Positions 6,810 to 14,720 of a DNA stretch of 33,882 nt are shown here, in pieces. The notes beneath the pieces were generated by a model. The model saw only the letters and a list, made by a program, of their open reading frames with translations. It was not told where the DNA came from and did no database searches. A program made the translations under genes and the position numbers. Positions within the stretch are counted from its first letter, which is position 1; the number at the start of each line of letters is the position of its first letter. The stretch spans positions 1 to 33,882 of the forward strand of contig DDFI01000011.1 of assembly GCA_002337095.1 (NCBI GenBank). Direction: 5' to 3'. Source of the stretch: Candidatus Saccharibacteria bacterium UBA1932. GTDB lineage: Bacteria > Patescibacteriota > Saccharimonadia > Saccharimonadales > Saccharimonadaceae.

Positions 6810-6840
6810 GGGTGGAGTGGTGCGCTATAGTGGAGGGAGG

Positions 6841-8439
6841 ATGAAATTGTTTACTCATATGAAACGGCCGACGACGGGCCGATGGAATGTGTGGGATAGC
6901 GTCGTGTTGGTGGCGAGCGGTGCGGGATTTGCGTTGCTGTCGCTTGGCGATATGAGCCGCTGGTCGGTGTGGTTTGACGAGGCGTATGGGCTGTTTATTA
7001 TTCGCGGCAACTACCTAGATATTGCGCGGCTAACCTCGATGGATGTGCATCCGCCGCTGTACTATTGGGCGCTGAAGGCCTGGACAAGCGTATTTGGCGT
7101 GGGCAGCGAAATCGCGGTGCGCTCGCTCAGCCTGCTGTGGATAATGGTGGCGATGCTGTTTGTCTATCTGCTGGTACGGCGATGGTTTGGGCAGCAATCG
7201 GCTGCGTTGACGCTGGGGTTATTGGCGCTGACGCCACTACTGCTACGCTACAGTACCGAGGCGCGCATGTACGGTATGACCACAGCCATCGTAGCGGCCG
7301 CTACCTATGTGCTGGTGAGTGCTACCGAAAAATCGCGCCTGTGGAAATGGCTGCTATACGGCCTGCTGATGGCGCTTGGCATGTGGACACATTATTTTAC
7401 GGCACTGGCATTCGCGGCACACTGGTTGTGGCGCTGGACGATGACGCCGGGCAAGGGGCGGGTGCGCCTAAAAAGCTTTTTTGCTAAGCCCTGGCTAATC
7501 GCTCACGGTGTGGCGCTGGTGGCGTATGCGCCGTGGTTGTCGTTTGCGATCAAGCAGCTCAGCGGCGTGCAGAGTGGTGGATTTTGGATTGCGCCGATTG
7601 GGTCGGCGACACCGCTGAATTTTGTGTCTGATACGCTGATGTATCGGGTAAACGGCGAAGTGACAAGCTGGCTGGCAGTGCTGGTATGGGCGAGTAGTGC
7701 TGCAGTAGCGGTGCTAGCATGGCGGCTCTATCGACAGCTCGACCACGAACAGCGCGCTCGCTATCGATTGATCGTAATCATGGCGCTGCTGCCACCCCTG
7801 ATGCTGATCGTTGCGTCGCTGCCACCCCTCAGGCCGGCATTTGTCGATCGCTATGTGCTGTCGGCATCGATATTCCTGGTGGTGCTGATCGCGATCACAC
7901 TGACGCATACCATTGGTCGCTGGCGTCGACCAGCGCGGTTGCCGATCGCGGCACTTGGCCTGGTGCTTGTCATGATGGTGAGTGGTATTATGTACGTGTA
8001 TCAGATTGGGAATTTCAACAAAGACGGCAACGATCCATTGCCAATCCGTCCCACGCTCGAGGAAGTGTGGGCGCATACTCGTCCGGGCGAGCCGCTGCTA
8101 GTGAGTGGCATGTCGCGGTACTACGAGGTGGCGTTTTATGAAGACCGCGCGCCGAGCGGCACCGAAGTGTTTTTTGAGGCGTCGGATAATTTGACCTGGG
8201 GATCATACGACCCAGTGCGGCCCGCTACCACGCCCGGAAAAGTGTACGACACGGTGTCGTTTGCGCGCGAGCACGGTGGTAAAATTTGGTATATTGCCGA
8301 CTGGGCTACGCCTGGTAAGCCTGCACTGCCGCACGACGGCAGCTGGACGGTCATTGGCGAAGTGCATGCGCCGAGCTTGCCCGATGGAAAATCGAGCATT
8401 CGCGCCGTCGAACTCCAGCTGAACGACACCTCGCAGTAA
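6841..8439 (+). CDS. GT-C membrane glycosyltransferase (ArnT/PMT-like)
   Basis: A 532-residue polytopic membrane protein. After the first membrane helix it shows VWFDEAY, with the catalytic-type Asp-Glu of the first extracellular loop, then the DVHPPLYYWALKAW stretch typical of GT-C enzymes of the GT39/GT83 kind. About ten hydrophobic helices follow, and the C-terminal 130 residues are soluble and extracytoplasmic. Such enzymes move a sugar from a polyprenyl-phosphate carrier to a protein, lipid or glycan outside the membrane. The acceptor here cannot be told. The ATG at 6841 is chosen over a TTG at 6802 because GGAGGGAGG directly precedes it. The gene is convergent with the OpgC-like acyltransferase at 8442-9521, two bases away. 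Both probably modify the envelope. Confidence 0.88.
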   Translation: MKLFTHMKRPTTGRWNVWDSVVLVASGAGFALLSLGDMSRWSVWFDEAYGLFIIRGNYLDIARLTSMDVHPPLYYWALKAWTSVFGVGSEIAVRSLSLLWIMVAMLFVYLLVRRWFGQQSAALTLGLLALTPLLLRYSTEARMYGMTTAIVAAATYVLVSATEKSRLWKWLLYGLLMALGMWTHYFTALAFAAHWLWRWTMTPGKGRVRLKSFFAKPWLIAHGVALVAYAPWLSFAIKQLSGVQSGGFWIAPIGSATPLNFVSDTLMYRVNGEVTSWLAVLVWASSAAVAVLAWRLYRQLDHEQRARYRLIVIMALLPPLMLIVASLPPLRPAFVDRYVLSASIFLVVLIAITLTHTIGRWRRPARLPIAALGLVLVMMVSGIMYVYQIGNFNKDGNDPLPIRPTLEEVWAHTRPGEPLLVSGMSRYYEVAFYEDRAPSGTEVFFEASDNLTWGSYDPVRPATTPGKVYDTVSFAREHGGKIWYIADWATPGKPALPHDGSWTVIGEVHAPSLPDGKSSIRAVELQLNDTSQ

Positions 8440-8441
8440 GC

Positions 8442-9521
8442 TTATCGCGGCAGAACAGTGCGCACCACGGGCAGTCGAATGAATAGCCATACGCCGATGA
8501 CAGCGGCCAGGCCATAGAGCGTATTAATCAGCCAGTTGCTTGAATCGGGCAGCGTGAGGTTGATCAGGCAAATAATAAGGCCGTGTGCCAGATAGGCTTG
8601 CAGCGAGTGGTTGCCGATATATTCGATAATGCCGCCAGTGTGGCGGCGCAGCCACGGCGTGATATCATAAAACACAAATGCTAGCGCCGTAAACCACAGC
8701 GCCGATAGGCCAATGCGCGCTGGCGACATGATGGATTCACGGTACTGGCTGTCGAACTGGCTAGCGAGCGAGCCGGGCAACAGCTCGGGCCAAAATGTCG
8801 CAATGGCCGATAGCGCGATTGTCGCGCCAGCAGTGGCGAATAGGGCTATGCGCAGTTGAGCGGCTCGATGCGGGGCGATGGCATGCCACCAAGCCCGCAG
8901 CTGTTCAAAATAAAACCCAGCCAGCGTCGCACCAAAAAACAGCAGCTGCCATTTCATCCACATGGTGTCGTGCAACTGTCCCCAGCAATAGATCGCGATC
9001 GATAGTACCGCGAGCACCCACGCCAGCCGTCGACGCAGCAGCCATACCGTGCCCACCGACAGCAACAGGAATATCGCATACAGTGCCAAGAAATACACCC
9101 AGGTGTGCGGTTGCTCAAGCGTCGCGAATCCCCAGATGATTTCGCCCCAACTGCGCTGAGTCTCGTCGATTAAGCGCGTGTGCGGCATGCCGTGTACCAG
9201 GCCGCTCCACTCGATAGCCACATATATGCAGCCCGCCACGATCATCGCGGCGTACAGCATCAGCGCACGAAGCGATAATTTGGCGGCGAGGGTGCGAAAG
9301 GCGGTTTTTTGGCCCTTGTAGCCGCGCACGTAGCCGATTAAGAAGCCGCTAATCATCACAAATCCTTCAGCTGAGGATACCCACAGGGCGCCCTGGCCGC
9401 TCAGCAGCGCAAACGCGCTTGGGAAACGCCACAAGTGGTCGACAATAATATTAACGATAAAAAACCCACGCAGAAAGTCGAGGAATTCGAGACGCTGAGA
9501 GGGTGTGTTTGGCGCAGACAT
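8442..9521 (-). CDS. OpgC-like membrane acyltransferase
   Basis: A 359-residue protein with about ten membrane helices. The N-terminus RLEFLDFLRGFFIVNIIVDHL matches the OpgC/acyltransferase-3 type start (R-x-x-x-x-D-x-x-R-G, then D-H in helix 1). SAEGFVMISGFLIGYVRG forms the second conserved block. OpgC proteins transfer succinyl or other acyl groups to periplasmic glucans, and relatives modify other surface glycans. In a wall-only (monoderm-type) cell the substrate is unknown. It lies downstream of gatD on the same strand but has its own TATTAT box 8 nt before the ATG, with no ribosome site, so a leaderless message is likely. Paired convergently with a glycosyltransferase, it may decorate a surface polymer. 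Confidence 0.85.
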   Translation of the reverse strand: MSAPNTPSQRLEFLDFLRGFFIVNIIVDHLWRFPSAFALLSGQGALWVSSAEGFVMISGFLIGYVRGYKGQKTAFRTLAAKLSLRALMLYAAMIVAGCIYVAIEWSGLVHGMPHTRLIDETQRSWGEIIWGFATLEQPHTWVYFLALYAIFLLLSVGTVWLLRRRLAWVLAVLSIAIYCWGQLHDTMWMKWQLLFFGATLAGFYFEQLRAWWHAIAPHRAAQLRIALFATAGATIALSAIATFWPELLPGSLASQFDSQYRESIMSPARIGLSALWFTALAFVFYDITPWLRRHTGGIIEYIGNHSLQAYLAHGLIICLINLTLPDSSNWLINTLYGLAAVIGVWLFIRLPVVRTVLPR

Positions 9522-9529
9522 ATCTATAT

Positions 9530-9535
9530 ATAATA
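9530..9535 (-). promoter_or_regulatory. -10 box of the OpgC-like gene
   Basis: TATTAT on the minus strand, 8 nt before the ATG at 9521. The predicted transcript is leaderless or nearly so. Confidence 0.5.
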
Positions 9536-9562
9536 TAAATTTGTGCTTGTAATTTGCTTGGC

Positions 9563-10288
9563 CTAGCGCGGGCGGCGAGCAGCAGCTTCGCGCGCCAGGG
9601 TGGCAAAACGATCATCGATGACTGTCGGAGTAAATTCGCCGTAGCGGCGCAGAGCGGCCTGCTCGATCAGATGGTCGGCGAGCTCGGGATTTTTGGGCAG
9701 TAACGAGCCATGCAGATAGGTGCCGATGATGTTGCCTCGGCGCGCGCCTTCGGTGTCGTCTTGGCCGTTGTTGCCCGCGCCCTTGACCACGCGGCCGAGC
9801 GGTGCAACGCTTTCGCCCAAATACGTTTGGCCGCTATGGTTTTCGTAACCGATAATATCGCCAAATTCGTCGCTACGGGTAATGATGTTGCCGATGAGGC
9901 GGTCGGGGCCGGCCGTGGTGACGATGTCGAGTAGGCCGATACCGCGAATCATGGTGCCATCCTGCGTCTTGAAATGGTGGCCAAATAGCTGATATAGGCC
10001 GCAGACCACCAGCATCGGTACGCCAGAGTCGGCTAGCTGGTGGAGTGTATCGCCAATGGCGAGCAGGTCGTCTTGGATGTTCACCTGGCCCGAATCTTGG
10101 CCGCCGCCGCCGACAATCAGGTCGATACCATCAGGGAAGCTGTCGACAGGATTATAATCGATCACTCGCACCTGGTAGCCGTGCCACTCGGCGCGGCGCT
10201 GCAGTGTGAGCGTGTTGCCATGATCGCCATAGATATTCATGTCGCGCGGATACAGCTGCAGAATAGTAAGGAGTTTTGCCTGGCTCAT
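9563..10288 (-). CDS. gatD: GatD, lipid II isoglutaminyl synthase glutaminase subunit
   Basis: A 241-residue class I glutamine amidotransferase of the CobB/CobQ type. The nucleophile Cys96 sits in MLVVCGLYQLFG, and the catalytic His193 in GTYLHGSLLPKNP. The YENHSGQTYLG segment is typical of GatD. GatD hydrolyses glutamine and passes ammonia to MurT, which amidates the alpha-carboxyl of D-Glu in the lipid II stem peptide to D-isoglutamine. Its ATG overlaps the murT stop (ATGA at 10285-10288), so the two subunits are co-translated. The length is normal for the family. This pathway belongs to Gram-positive-type walls and fits a Saccharibacterium. Confidence 0.95.
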   Translation of the reverse strand: MSQAKLLTILQLYPRDMNIYGDHGNTLTLQRRAEWHGYQVRVIDYNPVDSFPDGIDLIVGGGGQDSGQVNIQDDLLAIGDTLHQLADSGVPMLVVCGLYQLFGHHFKTQDGTMIRGIGLLDIVTTAGPDRLIGNIITRSDEFGDIIGYENHSGQTYLGESVAPLGRVVKGAGNNGQDDTEGARRGNIIGTYLHGSLLPKNPELADHLIEQAALRRYGEFTPTVIDDRFATLAREAAARRPR

Positions 10289-11556
10289 ATAACGTCCTCT
10301 ACCTCTGTTATTTTGGCTAATTTGCGGCGCAGGGCTAGCATGGCGGTGTAGGTACAGTAGATGCGTTTTGGCTGGTCGGGGGCAGACTGCACAAAGCGTG
10401 CTAATGCCTCGGGTAAATCTGGGACGACATCGTGGAGCGCGACCTCGTCGTACTGGAGCCGCAGGGCCATATCGTAGGCGCGGATGCCGGCAACCATGGC
10501 GACGCCGTGGGGCCGCAGGCTTGCAAAATCAACATCCCATAGCCAGCTCATGTCGCGACCGTCGGCGTAATTGTCGTTGATGGCGATCATGGTGGCGTGA
10601 CCGGCGGGGTCGAACGAGCTGAGCCCCAGGCGAAAGCCGGATGGGTTTTTGACCAGTACCAGCTCGAGCGGTTGGCCATGGACCATCAGCGATTCGCCGC
10701 GGCCAAATGCCGGCGTGACCTCGGCAAGCGAGACGATGAGTGTGTCGAGCTGCAGCTGCTTGCCCATGATGGCCCGAACTAGCGCTAGCGCCGCTGCCGC
10801 ATTGTAGGTGTTGTAGATGCCCTCGAGCTTGAGCGGTATCTCGAATTGTTTGCCGGCAATGCTAAACGTCCCGTGGTGGTCAGCGAATTGCTCGAGTATG
10901 ACATCAGCGGCAGACAGCTTGGGCGTTGCCTTGCCGGGCTGGTGTAGGTCGTCATCGGTCGGGAATCGCTCGCGTAGCCGCGACGCCAGGCCGAAATAGC
11001 TGACGGCAGCCGTATCGAGCGAGCTCGCGAGTGCCGCCACGCGTGGGTCCTCGCGGTTGAGTACCACCGCCTGGGTGGTAGCGCTCGCGATGGCCTGAAG
11101 TAAGCGAGCGGTGTGATCGATTTCGCCAAACCGATCCAGCTGGTCGCGCATGACGTTGAGGATCAGGCTATAGCGCGGCTCCACAGCGCGCACAAAATGC
11201 ACCGCGTGGGCCTCGTCGAGCTCGAGCACCGCAATATCGGCGTGTAGCTTGCCGCTGTGGTCGACCTCGCCCAGCAGTGCCGCTGCTACACCGCGGGTAA
11301 AATTGCTGCCGGTGCGATTGGTAAATACCTTCAGCCCCTGGCCTTCCAGCAGTTCCACCACCATTTTGGTTGTGGTGGTTTTGCCATTGGTGCCGCTGAC
11401 GACTACCACGCCACGCGGCAGATCCGCCAGCGTCCGCCGGATAAAATTCGGATCAATCCGCTCGATAAACAGCCCAGGCAGCGCCGAACCACCCCCGCGC
11501 AGCCGAGCGGCTTTTTGGACTCCTTTGCCCAACAGTGTGCGGTAGGCGAGTTGCAT
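10285..11556 (-). CDS. murT: MurT, lipid II isoglutaminyl synthase ligase subunit
   Basis: A 423-residue Mur-ligase-family protein. The P-loop GTNGKTTTTKM lies at about 55-65, NRTGSNFTRGVAAAL follows, and the C-terminal domain contains NPSGFRLGL and NDNYADGRDMSWLWDVDF. It uses ATP to activate the D-Glu carboxyl of lipid II, which then takes ammonia from GatD. In the MurT proteins I know, such as that of Staphylococcus aureus, a four-cysteine zinc ribbon is inserted in the middle domain. Here that segment (about 185-240, RLRERFPTDDDLHQ onward) contains no Cys at all. The only Cys of the protein is near the C-terminus (YCTYT). A TATAAT box 6 nt before the ATG suggests leaderless transcription of murT-gatD. 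Confidence 0.95.
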   Translation of the reverse strand: MQLAYRTLLGKGVQKAARLRGGGSALPGLFIERIDPNFIRRTLADLPRGVVVVSGTNGKTTTTKMVVELLEGQGLKVFTNRTGSNFTRGVAAALLGEVDHSGKLHADIAVLELDEAHAVHFVRAVEPRYSLILNVMRDQLDRFGEIDHTARLLQAIASATTQAVVLNREDPRVAALASSLDTAAVSYFGLASRLRERFPTDDDLHQPGKATPKLSAADVILEQFADHHGTFSIAGKQFEIPLKLEGIYNTYNAAAALALVRAIMGKQLQLDTLIVSLAEVTPAFGRGESLMVHGQPLELVLVKNPSGFRLGLSSFDPAGHATMIAINDNYADGRDMSWLWDVDFASLRPHGVAMVAGIRAYDMALRLQYDEVALHDVVPDLPEALARFVQSAPDQPKRIYCTYTAMLALRRKLAKITEVEDVI

Positions 11557-11562
11557 ATCACT

Positions 11563-11568
11563 ATTATA
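11563..11568 (-). promoter_or_regulatory. -10 box of murT-gatD
   Basis: A consensus TATAAT on the minus strand, 6 nt before the murT ATG. No ribosome site is present, so a leaderless start is predicted. Confidence 0.6.
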
Positions 11569-11588
11569 CTACTCGTCGGACGATGCGA

Positions 11589-11807
11589 TCAATTTGCGTG
11601 CGCGGGATGCGCCTGCTCATACTCGTGTTTGAATTGCAAAAATTCCATATGGTTTTTGAGCGATTGTGTCGCCGCATCATCAAAACGCCTGTTGGTCGCT
11701 GAGGTCACACTGTATAACATCCACCCCTGTATGATGACAATAACAGATAGTATAGCGAGGATAGAAACTATCATTTTTTCTGATTTTGAAAGCTGTTTTA
11801 ATGCCAT
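11589..11807 (-). CDS. Small single-pass membrane protein, unknown
   Basis: A 72-residue protein with a basic N-terminus, one hydrophobic helix (about 12-33, MIVSILAILSVIVIIQGWML) and a polar C-terminal tail rich in His, Glu and Lys. The ATG at 11807 is chosen because TGGAGGAAAT lies just upstream. A longer frame from 11828 would place this ribosome site inside the coding region. It resembles no named family. It stands alone between murT and the divergent membrane-protein operon. Confidence 0.7.
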   Translation of the reverse strand: MALKQLSKSEKMIVSILAILSVIVIIQGWMLYSVTSATNRRFDDAATQSLKNHMEFLQFKHEYEQAHPAHAN

Positions 11808-11900
11808 ACTATTTCCTCCAGGATACATTAAAGGGTCTGTTCTCTATTATACTATCATGCTTGTTCAGACTCGGCCGTAGCCAGATAGCGACCAGTGTAG

Positions 11901-11906
11901 TACAAT
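11901..11906 (+). promoter_or_regulatory. -10 box of the Clp-like/P-ATPase operon
   Basis: TACAAT 7 nt before the ATG at 11914. No ribosome site is present, so a leaderless start is predicted. Confidence 0.5.
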
Positions 11907-11913
11907 AATAGTT

Positions 11914-12297
11914 ATGGTAATTGTGGGCCTGCTTGAGTGGTGGTATAGTGCCGGGTTTGTGGCTCGGCTACGGCGCTTGGGCGATCGGCTCGATCGGCTG
12001 ATGGATTATTTTTCGATTGGATTGTTGCTGCGCACGTTATTTGCGCCGTTTCGGCAGATTTCGGCCGGGCAAGTGCAAGGGCCGCTACCGGTGCAGATGC
12101 GGGCATGGGCTGATCGGCAATTTTCGCGCCTGGTGGGGGCGACGGTGCGATTAATAATGATCTTCGCTGGCTCGCTCGTGCTCGGCTGCGCCGCTGTGTA
12201 TGCGTTATTCGCCGCACTTGTATGGCTAGTGGTGCCGCTGCTACCGATTGCTGGCATGATTGTAATGATGACGGGATGGGCGCCATGGCACCTGTAG
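11914..12297 (+). CDS. Small membrane protein, unknown
   Basis: A 127-residue protein with a short N-terminal hydrophobic stretch, an amphipathic basic region (RLRRLGDRLDRLMDYF, about 20-35), and two hydrophobic helices in the C-terminal half (about 75-95 and 97-120). I do not recognise the family. It is the first gene of an operon: its 3' end overlaps the start of the Clp-like ATPase by up to 22 bp, and that gene overlaps the P-type ATPase. Because the ATPase is also predicted to be membrane-anchored, this protein may be a partner in the same membrane complex (inference). Confidence 0.75.
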   Translation: MVIVGLLEWWYSAGFVARLRRLGDRLDRLMDYFSIGLLLRTLFAPFRQISAGQVQGPLPVQMRAWADRQFSRLVGATVRLIMIFAGSLVLGCAAVYALFAALVWLVVPLLPIAGMIVMMTGWAPWHL

Positions 12298-14720
12298 CGC
12301 TTGATTATTTGAGTCAGCGGGCCAGCGAAGCGCGATTTGCACGGCGGCTTGGCGGCAACTGGGGGCACGCGGTAGTTGCCGCCGGCTGGTTGTTGGTGGT
12401 CGTCGGCAGTGTACTGCTGGTGCTCGGCACCTCAGTTGGCTGGCTACTGCTGGGCCTCGCCGCAATTAGCTATATGATTACAATGTGGGACACCTGGTAT
12501 TTGCGCCAGTTGCCACGCGGCCACACAGATCATCTAGACGACATACTGGCGGGCGACCTGCTGGGCGCTCTGCCAAAAACCCCCACACCCAGCGACATCG
12601 CTCTGGCGGCCGGTATGACGCCCGGCGGGCTATTTATTGGCCGGCGTTTAGGGATTACGCCGTCGATTCTGACTCAACTTGCGAGTGGTATTATTGATAG
12701 TGCAGCGATTTGGCGCCAGGCAGAGCAGTTGCGCGCCCAGCTCGACACCCCATTAATTACTGGTGAAATTGTGGCGGTGGCGATCGTGCAATCGGTGCCC
12801 GATCACGAGCGAATTATTGCCAGCATTCACCTGTCTAGTGACGATTTGGTCGATGGCATCCGCTGGTACGTACGGGTGCGCCAGCTGATCGACAATCAAG
12901 CGCGGCCGCGGCACACTGGTGGCATTGGCCGTGATTGGTCGTTTGGCTATATTCCGCTGCTGACACGATTTGGCCAGAATATCAGCCAGCAGATTATGCG
13001 TGGCGGGCTGATTACGGTAGATGTGGCGTCGCACACCGAGGCGATTGGCAGGCTGATTGATATTTTTGAGCGCAATGGCCGCCAGAATGCCGTGCTAGTT
13101 GGGCCGTCGGGTGTGGGCAAAACTACGCTGATTCATGCATTTGCCGAGCGCCTGCTTGATGCGCGCGCCGAACTGTCTGATTCGCTCAAATTTCGCCAAG
13201 TATTTATCCTTGATTCGAGCGCTTTGATTGCCGCCGCTCCGGGCCGTGGCGAGCTGGAGCAGCTGATTATGCGTACCCTTGGCGAGGCATTTAGTGCCCA
13301 CAATATTATTATTTGTCTAGACAATGCAGAGCTGTTTTTTGAGGAAGGAATTGGCGCGGTAGACCTCACAAATGTACTGTTGCCGATCCTCGAGGCCGGC
13401 CGCCTGCGCATTATTATGTCGATGGACGAACAGCGATTCCTGCGTATCAGCCAGCGCAATTCCAGCCTGGCTAATTCGCTCAATCGCATTATGGTTGCGC
13501 CCGCTGATGAGCATGAGACAATGCAGATTATGCAAGAGCAGGTGCTGCTCACCGAAGTGCGCCAGCATGTCACCTACATGTACCAGGCGCTGCACGAGGC
13601 CTATCGGCTGAGCCAGCGCTATGTCTACGATCTGGCGCAGCCGGGTCGTGCCATGAAGCTGCTCGAATCGGCCGCTGGCTATGCCGAGCAGGGAATAGTG
13701 ACAATGAATTCTGTGCAACAGGCCATCGAAAAAACCATGAATGTCAAGGTGAGCGTGGCGAGCAATGTCGATGACCGCCAAAAACTCCTGCATCTCGAGG
13801 ACTTGATACACGAGCGCATGATCAATCAGACACGTGCTGTCGGCGTGGTGAGCGATGCGCTGCGACGCGCGCGTGCTGGCGTGCGCAGCCCGAATCGCCC
13901 AATCGGCACCTTCCTGTTCTTGGGGCCGACAGGCGTGGGCAAGACCGAGCTGGCGAAAAGTCTGGCGAGTGTGTATTTTGATGGCGAAGATCATCTAATT
14001 CGGCTGGATCTCAACGAATTTGTCACGGCCGAGGACGTCGCTCGGCTGATCGCCGATGGCGCCGACGACCCAGCCAGCCTCACCGCGCAGGTGATGAAAC
14101 AGCCATTTAGCGTGATTCTGCTTGACGAAATCGAAAAGGCTCATCCGAGCGTGCTCACCACGTTGCTGCAGGTGCTCGACGAGGGCATTTTGCGCGACAT
14201 CAAGGGCCGCGAAGTCAGTTTTCGCGATGCAATTATTATTGCCACTAGCAATGCGGGCGCCGATCGTATTCGCGAGTATGTTTCGCGCGGCTACAACCTT
14301 GATGCCTACGAGCAGCAGCTCACAAACGAGCTGATTAGTTCGGGCCAATTCCGCCCCGAATTCCTTAATCGCTTTGACGAAATCGTGATGTTCAAGCCGC
14401 TGTCACGCGCCGAACTATTGCAGGTGGTCGACCTCATTATCGCTGGCGTCAATGCCGCGCTTGCCGTCCAAAAAGTCTCTGTATTAGTGGCCAACGATGC
14501 GCGCGAGTTGCTGGTCGAGCGCGGCTATGATCCGTTGCTTGGCGCCCGGCCTATGCGCCGCGTAGTGCAGCGCTCGGTCGAGAATTTAGTCGCACGCGCC
14601 ATGCTCAGTGGTCACGCCCAGCCAGGTTCGTCGCTCACCATTACTCGCAGCGACATCGACCAATTGCTTTCGAGCACCGAACAAGCTACGTCAATTGCTA
14701 ATCCGCCGGCCCCATCATGA
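12276..14720 (+). CDS. Membrane-anchored, degenerate Clp-like AAA+ ATPase
   Basis: About 814 residues in the ClpA/B/C arrangement. Two N-terminal membrane helices (about 32-50 and 54-70) are followed by a Clp-N-like region (about 85-240), AAA domain 1 (Walker A GPSGVGKTT from 276) and AAA domain 2 (GPTGVGKTE from 550, LLDEIEKAHP with Asp617-Glu618, and FRPEFLNRFDEI). Oddities: domain 1 has LDNAE (Asn350 where the catalytic Glu is usual). Its pore-loop aromatic KYRGEFE is PGRGELE. In domain 2 the GYVGYEEGG pore loop is deleted, leaving ADGADDPAS. An ordinary threading unfoldase is therefore doubtful; a membrane remodelling or scaffold role is possible. ATGs at 12276 and 12285 are both possible. 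The TGA overlaps the next ATG (ATGA). Confidence 0.85.
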   Translation: MGAMAPVALDYLSQRASEARFARRLGGNWGHAVVAAGWLLVVVGSVLLVLGTSVGWLLLGLAAISYMITMWDTWYLRQLPRGHTDHLDDILAGDLLGALPKTPTPSDIALAAGMTPGGLFIGRRLGITPSILTQLASGIIDSAAIWRQAEQLRAQLDTPLITGEIVAVAIVQSVPDHERIIASIHLSSDDLVDGIRWYVRVRQLIDNQARPRHTGGIGRDWSFGYIPLLTRFGQNISQQIMRGGLITVDVASHTEAIGRLIDIFERNGRQNAVLVGPSGVGKTTLIHAFAERLLDARAELSDSLKFRQVFILDSSALIAAAPGRGELEQLIMRTLGEAFSAHNIIICLDNAELFFEEGIGAVDLTNVLLPILEAGRLRIIMSMDEQRFLRISQRNSSLANSLNRIMVAPADEHETMQIMQEQVLLTEVRQHVTYMYQALHEAYRLSQRYVYDLAQPGRAMKLLESAAGYAEQGIVTMNSVQQAIEKTMNVKVSVASNVDDRQKLLHLEDLIHERMINQTRAVGVVSDALRRARAGVRSPNRPIGTFLFLGPTGVGKTELAKSLASVYFDGEDHLIRLDLNEFVTAEDVARLIADGADDPASLTAQVMKQPFSVILLDEIEKAHPSVLTTLLQVLDEGILRDIKGREVSFRDAIIIATSNAGADRIREYVSRGYNLDAYEQQLTNELISSGQFRPEFLNRFDEIVMFKPLSRAELLQVVDLIIAGVNAALAVQKVSVLVANDARELLVERGYDPLLGARPMRRVVQRSVENLVARAMLSGHAQPGSSLTITRSDIDQLLSSTEQATSIANPPAPS

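Noticed and set aside
6802..6840. TTG start giving a longer glycosyltransferase
   Set aside because: The ribosome site GGAGGGAGG lies inside this stretch and fits the ATG at 6841.
11257..11880. Long plus-strand frame opposite murT and the small membrane gene
   Set aside because: It is antisense to well-supported genes and matches no family; a shadow frame of GC-rich coding DNA.
13317..14348. Long antisense frames within the Clp-like gene
   Set aside because: The AAA+ motifs on the plus strand are unmistakable; the antisense frames have no recognisable content.
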